The notes under the pieces were generated by a model. It was given only the letters and a program-made list of their open reading frames with translations, searched no databases and was not told the DNA's origin. From assembly GCF_023516575.1 (NCBI RefSeq), contig NZ_JAMGBE010000002.1, positions 372,001 to 436,000 of the forward strand: a stretch of 64,000 nucleotides of DNA, written 5' to 3'. A program made the position numbers and the translations under genes. Shown piece by piece: positions 25,080 to 34,300 of this stretch. The stretch is from Sphingomonas hankyongi (GTDB lineage Bacteria; Pseudomonadota; Alphaproteobacteria; Sphingomonadales; Sphingomonadaceae). Numbering within the stretch: position 1 is the stretch's first letter; each line of letters begins with the position of its first letter.

Positions 25080-25114
25080 AGCGCCGGGTGCGGTTTACGC
25101 GCGTCCGGCGCTTC
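25080..25114 (-). terminator. Terminator of the KGG-protein gene
   Basis: AAGCGCCGG (25080-25088) and CCGGCGCTT (25106-25114) form a perfect 9-base stem with a 17-base loop. Read on the minus strand it is followed by TTCATTTG. It starts 13 bases past the stop of the small stress gene. Confidence 0.7.
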
Positions 25115-25127
25115 AGGGTCGGGATGT

Positions 25128-25262
25128 CTAGCGGCTGGCGCTTGCTGCCTTGCGTCCGCCGCCGTGGCTGGCCTTGCCGCCCTTGCTCGCGATCTCCCGC
25201 TGCTTCGCGGGATCCATCGCAGCGAAGCCGCGCTTGGATCCACCAGATGTCGTCGTCGGCAT
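25128..25262 (-). CDS. KGG-motif (con-10/GsiB-like) stress peptide
   Basis: 44 residues from the ATG at 25262, preceded by GGAGG at 6 bases. The product has the KGG signature FAAMDPAKQREIASKGGKAS, then HGGGRKAA. KGG proteins are small, hydrophilic, intrinsically disordered and induced by desiccation, osmotic or general stress. In alphaproteobacteria they are often in the EcfG general-stress regulon. I could not find a convincing EcfG promoter (GGAAC, then GTT) upstream. Confidence 0.85.
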   Translation of the reverse strand: MPTTTSGGSKRGFAAMDPAKQREIASKGGKASHGGGRKAASASR

Positions 25263-25370
25263 GCTCTTCCTCCCTTGTGAATTGCGCATCCGTAACGCCC
25301 GCATTCCAAGCGCGTTCACAATGCTGATGGAGGTTAGGAAACGGCCGTAACCTTTGTTGTTGGACCGGCT

Positions 25371-26174
25371 TCAGCCTTGCTCGGGCGGATGCTGTCCGGC
25401 TCGCTGAGGCAGGAACATGATTAGCGCCACGATCACGATCACGAGTGCGGCGGTTGCCAGCGGGCGGCTCAGCTCGAGGCCACCCTTCGCAACAGGCTTG
25501 TCGAGAAAATCTCCGACTGTCGCTCCGAGGGGCCGGGTCAGAATGAAGGCTGCCCAGAACAACAGGACATGGCTCACCCGCGTGCCGAGATAGAGCCCGG
25601 CGAGCAGCGCGAGTGCGGCACCGAACAGCAGCGCGCCGCCTGAATATCCCAGGCCTGAATCAGCCACCCAATCCCCCAGCGCTGTGCCAAGTGTCTGCGA
25701 GAAGGTAATGGTCACCCAATAGAAGGCTTCGGACTTGGATGTGACGATACTGCTCACGTCGACGGTTCCAAGCGTCTTGTGCCAGGCGAACAGCGAGAAA
25801 AGCACGCAGGCGAGCAGAAGGAGCGATCCTCCCGGATAGCCGATGCCGAGCGAGCGCGTGCAGAAGTCCGCAAGCGTCGTCCCGCATGTCGTCGAAGCAA
25901 CGATGGTTGCCCAGTAAAGCCAGGGATTGAACTGCCGGGCGCGGATTTGCGCCCACACGAGGATCACAAGTGCGACGCCGAAGATTGCGGTGCCGACCAG
26001 ATAGCCGTTCAGCCCGCCGGCACCCGCTTCCGGGGTCGTCTCCCCGAGCCAGGTCATGCTGACCGTATCTCCGCCGGTTTCGCCCAATGTCGTCGCGAGG
26101 ATCTTGATGATCCAGAAGCCGAGCGTGACCGCGGGCACCTTCGCGAACGCTTCTATTCTTTCGTCGGTCGTCAT
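25371..26174 (-). CDS. COG4705-type membrane protein with four internal repeats
   Basis: 267 residues from the ATG at 26174 (TTDERIEAFAKVPAVTLGFW); the frame continues upstream to 26441 but that part looks non-coding. About eight membrane helices. Four similar motifs mark an ancient fourfold repeat: TTLGETGGDTVS, TTCGTTLADFCTRSLGIGY, QTLGTALGDWVADSGLGY and RPLGATVGDFLDK. Acidic residues repeated within the membrane suggest ion or metal transport, but no function is established for the family. It stands alone, between the KGG gene and the two-partner secretion operon. Confidence 0.75.
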   Translation of the reverse strand: MTTDERIEAFAKVPAVTLGFWIIKILATTLGETGGDTVSMTWLGETTPEAGAGGLNGYLVGTAIFGVALVILVWAQIRARQFNPWLYWATIVASTTCGTTLADFCTRSLGIGYPGGSLLLLACVLFSLFAWHKTLGTVDVSSIVTSKSEAFYWVTITFSQTLGTALGDWVADSGLGYSGGALLFGAALALLAGLYLGTRVSHVLLFWAAFILTRPLGATVGDFLDKPVAKGGLELSRPLATAALVIVIVALIMFLPQRAGQHPPEQG

Positions 26175-26574
26175 CGTAGACTTAGGCCTATCCACGCGGT
26201 GCGCGGCGAAAGATGCCCGGACCTCGCCGAGCGTGACGTTGGCGATTGCATTGCGGAGACGATTGGCGAAGCCGGTAAGCGATCGTCGAAACGCGCTCCG
26301 CACACAATCGGCACCGCCTTCGATTCCGGCGACCCCTCCGGACCCAGGGCCACGACAATTTCTCGGTCGGGTCCCGCTTCGCCATGCCATCTCATGTGCA
26401 CGAGGCGGCGTCAGGGGTCCAGATACCCATGTTGGTCCCAATTCAGGACGTCGGTGATTTTCCTCAATGTTTAACGGCGGTTAATTCTCCTTGATGACAT
26501 CGAGTTAAGCTGCTCTAAACCGGGGATTCTTCGCGGGGTCCGCGAGTCGAATCGAGGGGAAGGGGGCGCCCCAC
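26175..26574. other. 400-base intergenic region upstream of the two-partner secretion operon
   Basis: No gene is supported here. A minus-strand frame at 26171-26401 exists but has no ribosome-binding site or recognisable product. The right end must hold the promoter of the secretion operon. I see TTAACGGCGGTTAA, an inverted repeat (26471-26484). I also see three GANTC (CcrM-type methylation) sites in 29 bases: GATTC 26525, GAGTC 26544 and GAATC 26549. A GGGGCGCCCC palindrome lies next to the start codon. Confidence 0.5.
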
Positions 26575-28377
26575 ATGGGTCGTTGGAGTAACGCGTACAC
26601 ACTCTCGGGCGGGCATCGTGCGCGCTCGATTTCAACATTCGCAGCGTCTGTGTTGTTCATTCCGTCGGCCGTGGCCGCGCAGACGGCTGGCCCGCTGTTG
26701 CCGCCGACCCGCGAAGAAGTAACCCGACAGGAAACGCCTCCCCCACCCGTTCGCCGCCCGCGTATCGACGTGGAAGGCGCGGTCGAGCGGACGCCGTGCG
26801 CGCTCGACAATCCCGATTTCCGCGACATCCGCGTGACCCTGCGCGACGTGCAATTCGATGGGCTTCAGGGACTAACGCCGGAGCAGCTCGCGCCCTCCTA
26901 CGCGCAATATGTTGGCACCGACCAGCCGATCTCGGTCGTCTGCGACGTGCGCGACCGCGCTGCAGCTCTCCTCCGCGACGCCGGCTACATCGCCGCTGTC
27001 CAGGTCCCGGAGCAGCGCATCGCTGACGGCGTAGTGCACTTTCGGGTCCTGATGGCCAAGCTCACCCAGGTTCGCGTGCGCGGCGACGCCGCCGGCGCCG
27101 AAAAGGTCATCGCGGGCTATCTCGACCAATTGACCGAGCAGCCGGTGTTCAACCGGTTCGAAGCCGAGCGCTACCTGCTGCTCGCCAGCGATATCCCCGG
27201 CTACAGCACGCGGATGACCTTGCGTCCGGCCGGAACGGCGCCGGGAGAAGTCGTGGGCGACGTCACCGTCCAGCACATCGGCGCCTATGCAGACCTCAAC
27301 GTCCAGAACATGGGGTCGGAAGACCTGGGCCGCTGGGGCGGGCTCGTGCGCGGCCAGCTCTTCGGCCTCACAGGTTTGGGCGATCGGACGACGCTGTCCG
27401 TCTTCACGACCGCCGATTTCGAAGAGCAGCAGACCGTCCAGCTCGGCCATGATTTTCGGGTTGGGCCGGAGGGCCTGACCGTTTCCGGCAACTTCACCTA
27501 TGCCTGGGCGCGGCCCGGCATCGAGGATGCTGACGTTGAGGCGCGCACTCTGCTCAGCACGCTCGAGGTCGGCTATCCGTTCGTACGTCGCCAGGCGCGC
27601 ACGTTGCGCGGCTCGGCCGGTTTCGATTTCGTCAACCAGGACGTCGACCTCGACAATATCGACCTGACCCGCGACCGGCTCCGGGTCGGCTTCGCACGCC
27701 TCGGTTGGGATGCGGTTAGCACGAATTTCGGCAACGGCCGTTCGCTTGCCGAGCCGCTGTGGCGGGCCACGGCTTTGCTGGAGCTTCGCAAGGGGCTCGA
27801 CATTTTCGATGCAAGCGATCCCTGCGGCCCGAACGGCGCCGATTGCCTTGGCCCCAACGACGTTCCGCCCAGCCGCATCGAGGGACGCGCGACGGCGGGA
27901 GTTGTTCGGCTGGTGTCGTACGGCGAGGTGCGTCCCGTTCCGCGGCTGACCCTCGCTCTCGGAGCCCGGGCGCAATATGCGTGGAAGCCGCTTCTGAGCT
28001 TCGAGGAATTCTCGGCCGGCAATTACACCGTTGGGCGCGGCTACGATCCCGGTGCCCTGCTCGGCGACCGCGGTTACGGCCTGCAGAGCGAGATCCGGTT
28101 TGGCAGCCGCGTCCCGCGCACCGCCAAAAGCGCTGCGATCGAAGCCTATGCATTTTGGGACCACGCGCGCGTCAAGAATCTCGACCACCTGGTCGAGCTC
28201 GACGTCTCCAACCATCTGAATTCCGTGGGCGCCGGCGCGCGCGTCAGCTTCGACCGCTTCGCGCTCGATACCGCGCTTGCGATCCCCCTCACCCATGTCG
28301 GCCTCCTCGACGAAAAGCCGGATCCGCGGCTGCTCGTCTCCCTTTCAACCCGCCTGTGGCCATGGAGCTACAAATGA
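26575..28377 (+). CDS. Two-partner secretion transporter (ShlB/FhaC/HecB family)
   Basis: 600-residue Omp85-type outer-membrane pore that exports the large exoprotein encoded next. After a signal region ending SAVAAQ there is a Pro-rich linker. POTRA domains follow (QFDGLQGLTPEQLAPSYAQY; then LLRDAGYIAAVQVPEQRI, and VVHFRVLMAKLTQVRVRG). A 16-strand barrel contains the lid-loop motif as VGRGYDPGALLGDRGYG, equivalent to the VRGY/F motif of FhaC. The last residues, STRLWPWSYK, are an atypical barrel end without a terminal Phe. A Cys pair (DPCGPNGADCLGPND) sits in an external loop. The ATG follows AAGGGGG. The stop overlaps the exoprotein ATG by four bases. Confidence 0.92.
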   Translation: MGRWSNAYTLSGGHRARSISTFAASVLFIPSAVAAQTAGPLLPPTREEVTRQETPPPPVRRPRIDVEGAVERTPCALDNPDFRDIRVTLRDVQFDGLQGLTPEQLAPSYAQYVGTDQPISVVCDVRDRAAALLRDAGYIAAVQVPEQRIADGVVHFRVLMAKLTQVRVRGDAAGAEKVIAGYLDQLTEQPVFNRFEAERYLLLASDIPGYSTRMTLRPAGTAPGEVVGDVTVQHIGAYADLNVQNMGSEDLGRWGGLVRGQLFGLTGLGDRTTLSVFTTADFEEQQTVQLGHDFRVGPEGLTVSGNFTYAWARPGIEDADVEARTLLSTLEVGYPFVRRQARTLRGSAGFDFVNQDVDLDNIDLTRDRLRVGFARLGWDAVSTNFGNGRSLAEPLWRATALLELRKGLDIFDASDPCGPNGADCLGPNDVPPSRIEGRATAGVVRLVSYGEVRPVPRLTLALGARAQYAWKPLLSFEEFSAGNYTVGRGYDPGALLGDRGYGLQSEIRFGSRVPRTAKSAAIEAYAFWDHARVKNLDHLVELDVSNHLNSVGAGARVSFDRFALDTALAIPLTHVGLLDEKPDPRLLVSLSTRLWPWSYK

Positions 28378-31300
28378 CCCGATCAGTAGTTATCGCGTCT
28401 TCGCGTAATCTCACCTCCAACCGTCGGACGCTGATGCTGTCCTGCGCTGCAGCAGCCGTCGCTGCAGGTGCGCTCCACCCACAGAGGGCGGAGGCACAAG
28501 CCTTCAACGGCTCGATTTCGTCGAGCCTCAATGCATCGCAGACCGCGACTGGTACCGGCACGGAGACGATCACCGTCACGGGCTCGAAGGCCGTGATCAA
28601 CTGGTCTCCCGATCTTAGCGGTACCGGCACGATCGACTTCCTGCCTAATGGCAACGTCGCAACGTTCCAGGGCGCGACGGGCGTTTCGGACTATACCGTC
28701 CTCAATCGCGTGGTCCCCGACGCAAGCCGTGCGATCGGCCTGAACGGAACCGTTCTTTCGAAGGTCGACGGCGGAGCGACCGGCGGCAAGGTCTGGTTCT
28801 ACAGCCCGAACGGCATCGTCGTGGGCTCGACCGCCGTGTTCGACGTCGGCGGCCTCCTGCTGACCACGGCTGACATCCCCGACACGACGGATGACGGCTT
28901 CTCCGACTTCAGCGCCGACAACACCAGCTTCTCCTTCAGCACGAGTTCCGCGCTTTCCGGCACGAAGATCCAGATCGACCCCGGCGCGAAGATCAACGCG
29001 CTCCAGCCGAATAGCTATGTCGCCATGATCGCGCCGCGCGTTGAGCAGGGCGGCGACGTCGTCGTCCGCGGAAGCGCAGCCTACGTGGCCGCAACCAGCC
29101 TCACGATGAGCATGAACCAGGGCCTGTTCGACATCCAGGTCGATCTCGGCACGGGCGGCACGGACGACGCTCAAGGCGTGGTCCACACGGGCACAACATA
29201 TTGGCCGGTCGATGCGACCGGGACGCCACGCGTCTACATGGTCGCCGTTCCTCAGGCTCAGGCACTAAACATGTTGCTTGGCGGGAATGTCGGTTTCGCC
29301 GACGCTGGCGCAGCGTCATTCGACAATGGCGTGATCGTCCTTTCCGCGGGCGGGAGCGTGAAAGAAATCGGTCAGTCGTTCCGCAGTTACAGCGCTCTCT
29401 CGGGCACGGACGCCGACCTCACGATCGATCCCGGCAATTACAATGGCCATGTCGAGGCGGTCGCCAATGGCGACATTTCGGTGCTTGCCGACAGCGGCTC
29501 GATCGCATTCGGTGGCGACGTCATCCTCCGCAGCCAGAACGCGGGCGCCAACGGCAACATCACAATGAGCGCGAGCGGTGGCAACGCCCTTGCGATTGCC
29601 GGCGACCTCACCGCCTCGACGTTCAATTCCACCTTCCTGTCGCTGGTCGATATCAGTGCGGACGGAAGCGATCTGTCCGTTGGCGGGAACCTCATGATAA
29701 CCGCGGCACCAGCCCAGGACGGCAGCGCCTCGGATGTCGACATCGCCGCGCGCAACAGCGGCACTTTCAGCGTGCTCGGCGACACGCAGATCTACGCCAA
29801 CATCGGCGCGTCCGTCTCCCCGGACAGCGACATCGAAGGCCGCGACAATTTCGGCGGCGACGTCGACATCACAGCCAATAGCAACGGCCAGATCAGCCTC
29901 AACGCCCTGACGGTCGACGTCAGCGCCAATGGCGAAAAGGCGCTCGGCAGCCAGACCAACAATGGCGGCGACGGCATCGGTGGCAACGTCTCGATCTCCG
30001 CCAATGGCGGCGGCTCTATCGACATCAACGGCAATCTTACGGCCACCAGCGACGGAATCGGCGGCGATGTCGAAGGAGTCGACGGAATCAATCCGGCGGT
30101 CGGCGGAAACGGTCGCGGCGGAGACATTCACATCACGTCGCAGGATGGCGACATCACCGTGCACGGCGCCACTCTGCTCAAGGCCATCGGCGTAGGCGGC
30201 AGCTACACCGGCGCCCTGCCCTTCCCCGGGGACGTCACCGGAGGCTTCGGCTTGGGCGGCAATCCCAGCGTCTTCCTTAGTGGGAACGGAACGATCACGT
30301 TCCAGGGCGCGGTGGCCCTTACCGCGAACGGAACCGGCGGCGACGCCGTCACCGGCGGCGCGGGCGAAGGCGGCATCGCCGGCTTCACCGCGATCGACGG
30401 AACCCTGGACATCGGCCCGTCGGTGACCATCGACGTCGTCGGCACCGGCGGCGACGCCAATGTCGCGTTCGGCGGCACCGGCGGTCGCGGGGATGGCGGA
30501 ACTGGCTATGTCGAGGCGCGAGCCACGCTCGCCGATTCCACCGACATCATCGTTCTCGCGACCTCGGTCATCAACGGCGGCAATGTCACCATCGACGCCG
30601 GAGGCATCGGCGGTGTCGGCGGCACAAGCAATGGCGACAGTGCCCCCGGCGGAACCGGCGGCATCGGCGCGGGCGGCCTCTACACTGGCGAACTCGGCAC
30701 CGGCGGCGCATTTGCGGCATCGGAAAACGGGTCTGAGATCCATCTCGGCAACGTCACGCTGAAGGCACAGGGCACCGGAGGTGCCGGCGGAGCAGGTTCA
30801 GGCCTGCAGAGCGGCGGCGTCGGCGGCGCGGCCATCGGCGGTTCGGCGGGAGCCGGCGTTTACGGCCCCCAGGGAACGGCGAGCGTCGCAACCTATGGCG
30901 CCGTGACAATGGACGTAACGGCGCAAGGCGGCGCTGGCGGCACCGGAGGCGCCGGGCAAGGCAACGGCGGCGCGGCGACGGGCGGCGGCTATGACGATCC
31001 GCAGACACCCGGCAACGACAATTGGGGCGGCGCACGCATCGACACATTCGGCGATGTCACGATGAATAGCGCAATGCTTGTCGCGCAGGCGATCGGCGGT
31101 CAGGGTGCTATCGGCGGCGATTCGTTTGGCGGCAGCGTACAGGTTGTGTCGTGGGCCGATTCAAGCAGCGACCTCACGATCAACGGCAATCTAGACCTCG
31201 TCAGCTACTCGCAAGGCGGCGGAGGTGCAGTCGGCGGCAATGCGGTTGGCGGTTACGCCGGCTTTGGCTCGCTTGAGTCAGTGGCCTCGCTCGATCCCGC

Positions 31301-34300
31301 AAGCGTCAACGTGACCGGGTGGGTGACGATGAACGTCGTCGGCCAGGGCGGCACGGGTAGCACCGGCGGTTCAGGAAAAGGTGGAATCGCGGAAATCCTG
31401 ATCGACGCGGCTTCAATGAGCGTCGGAGGCCTGACTGCCCTTGCTAATGGAAGCGGTGGCGGTGCTACCGGGACTGGTGGCACCGGCACGGGCGGCCTGG
31501 CGACCTTCACGATCACCGCTGACGGCGGCTCGTTCGCCAGCGGTGGCGACGTATCGCTGGTGGCTCGCGGTGTCGGGGGCGCAGGCCTGGCCAATGGCGC
31601 GGGAGTAGGCGGCGACGGCGGTGATGCCTTCGGCGGCACATCCACGTTCGATATTCTCTCGACGACCGCGACCGCCGATATCGGAGGAAACCTGTTCGTG
31701 CTCGCGCAAGGCAATGCCGGGGACGGCGGCCAGGGCTCGACCGATGGCGGCGCCGGCGGTGACGGCCAGGGCGGCAGCGGGTCGATGACGATCGACGGCG
31801 ACGTCACCGTGGCCGTCGATGCAATCATCAACGTCAACAGCACGGGCGGCGCAGGCGGTGCCGGTGTCAACGGCAACGGAGGCGCTGGCGGCGCCGGGCT
31901 GGCAGCCAATTCCGATTCATTGACATTGAACGGGACGCTGCAGGCCAACGGCTATTTCGGGCTCGCGCGCGCCTTCGGAGGAGCCGGCGGTGACGGCGCC
32001 ACGCTGGACGGAGCGGGCGGTGACGCGTTCGCGGGAACGTCGACCATGGACGTGGCCGGGCAATTCATCGCCACAGGCCAATTCAATACGCAAAGTGCCT
32101 ATATCTTCGGCGCTTCCTCGACCGCGTTCGGCGGAGTTGGAAGCAGCGGCGGATCCGCTCAAGGCGGCTCGTCGACGCTCGATCTCAGCGGCAGTGCAAA
32201 CGGCAACCTCAACGTCGTTGCCAGCGGCCTTGCCGGTGTCGGCAACGCAGGTGCCGGCGGAGATGGAACCGGCGGAAGCGCATCGGTAACCGTCTCGGGA
32301 ACACTTACGGACGACGGGGGCTTCGGGATCGTCCACGCCAATGGCCTGGGCGGCGACGGCACGACGTCGGGCGGCAATGCCCAGGCGGGCTCGGCGAGCC
32401 TGACGATTCAGAGTGGCGGAACTGCAACCTTCGCGACTCCTGCCTCCAGCGAGGAAAATGCAGTGCGCGCTGACGCCACTGCCGGCAACGCGACGGCGGG
32501 CGCAGGCGGCTCGGCATCGGCCGTAGACAGCCTGGCGCAGGTCAACGTCGACGCCGGCGGCCAACTCAACGCCGCGAGACTGATCGTTTCTTCGACGAGC
32601 ACGGGCGGCAACGGCTCCACGGACGGGGGCACAGCGACGGCCGGCGCGGCGGAAATCAACGTCGACGGCACTGCCGCGCTCGGCAACTCGAATGTCCTCG
32701 CGCAGGCTTTCGGCGGCACCGGCACGGCTGGCATTGGCGGTGACGCAACTGCCGGGGCCGCGGACCTGCGCGTAAGCGGTACGGCGACCGGCGGCAACGT
32801 TGTCGTTCGTGCGAATGCGGTAGGCGGCAACGGAGCGGCCAGCGGCGGAGCAGCCCAGGGCGGCGATGCGTTGCTTGACGTGACTGGCAGCGCAAGCTTG
32901 GCAGCCCTCACCGTCCACGGCTCTGCCCAAGGCGGAACGAGCACGGCGGGAACAGGCGGAATTGGTAACTCCGGAGACGCCACCGTTTCTGCGGACGGCG
33001 GGAATATCGCTGTGACCGGGCAGGCGCTTGTCCTGGCGAACGGAAATGGCGGAAGCGGTTTCACAGCCGGCGGCGACGGTTTCGGGGGCACAGCTGAAGC
33101 GACGGCCGACAATGGTGGCAGCATCAGCTTCGGTGGCGTCGATTCCACCATAAACGCCAGCGGCAACGGGGGCGACAGCTCGAACGGAACGGGCGGCAAT
33201 GGCACGGGCGGCGATGGTTCGGCCAATGCTTTCAACGGCGGAACGCTTGCGGGCAACTTCGTCATTGGAGCTCAATCTTCTGGCGGCGATGGCATCCAGG
33301 GTGGAGATGCCCAGGGAGGACGCGCTTCCCTGGTAGCGAGCGGGACTGGCTCAACGTTGAATCTGGCCAGCACCTGGGTGAGCTCGCAGGCGATCGGAGG
33401 CAACGGCGCAAGCAGCGGCGGCGATGCGACCGGCGGCACCACGCAGTTGGTCGTAGAATTCGGCGCGAGTGCAGCCGTAAGCGGAACGACGCTCATCGAC
33501 TCCCAGGCATGGGCCGGTGCGGCAAGCGCAGGGACTGGCGGCAACGCGACTGGCGGTGATCTGCTGGCAAGCATCGAAGCGGGCTCGACGGCCACGCTCG
33601 CTAACCTCGACGCAACCGCGGATGCTCACGCCGGCAGCGGCGTCGATGGCGGAAATGGCCAGGCGGGGATCGCCAATGTCCTCGTCGACGGCGGCAGCCT
33701 GACGCTCACCGGCAACAATAGCATTCATTCCATTGGGTATGGCGGCGACGCGACAACAGGGACCGGGGGCACCGGCACAGGCGGTGTTGGACCGGGGACT
33801 GCAGGCAATGAAGGCGGCGCACAGCTGCTCGCAATCAACGGCGGAACAGTCTCAGTCTCATCTCTCGACGTGAATGCCGATGGCTTCGGCGGCAATTCTA
33901 CCGGCGGCCAAGGTGGCGATGGAGTCGCCGGGTTCGCGCTCACCGAGACGCATGGCAACTTCACCGGTACCGGCGAAATCTTCGTCAGCGCTGATGGTGA
34001 AGGCGGCGACGGCGCCAGCGGCGGAGGCGATGGGCTCGGCGGTGACGCAGCGGTTCGCCTGGCCGGTGCAAGCAATCTTTCAGGCGATGTTTCGATACGC
34101 GCCGCAGGCACCGGTGGCGCTTCGGCCAACGGCACGGGCGGCGATGGCACCGGAGGCTATGCGCGAACGACTGCTTTCAATGGCGCAACGGCAACGGTCC
34201 ACAATCTGACCGTCGATTCCAGCGGAACCGGTGGGGACGGCTTCAATGGCGGTGATGGGACGGGCGGCCAGCTCGTCGGCAGCTCCGGCGGCTCGGTCGT

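Noticed and set aside
25263-25370. EcfG-type general-stress promoter expected before the KGG gene
   Set aside because: GGAA-like and GTT-like words occur but not with the needed 16-17 base spacing.
26171-26401. Minus-strand frame of 76 codons in the long intergenic region
   Set aside because: No ribosome-binding site, no recognisable family, and it overlaps the start of the membrane-protein gene in another frame.
26471-26484. TTAA-N6-TTAA resembling a CtrA site
   Set aside because: The CtrA consensus needs a 7-base spacer; with 6 bases it is more simply an inverted repeat.
27759-28373. Upstream extension of the exoprotein reading frame inside the transporter gene
   Set aside because: Arg/Pro-rich out-of-frame translation of the transporter; the ATG at 28374 has a ribosome-binding site and a proper signal peptide.
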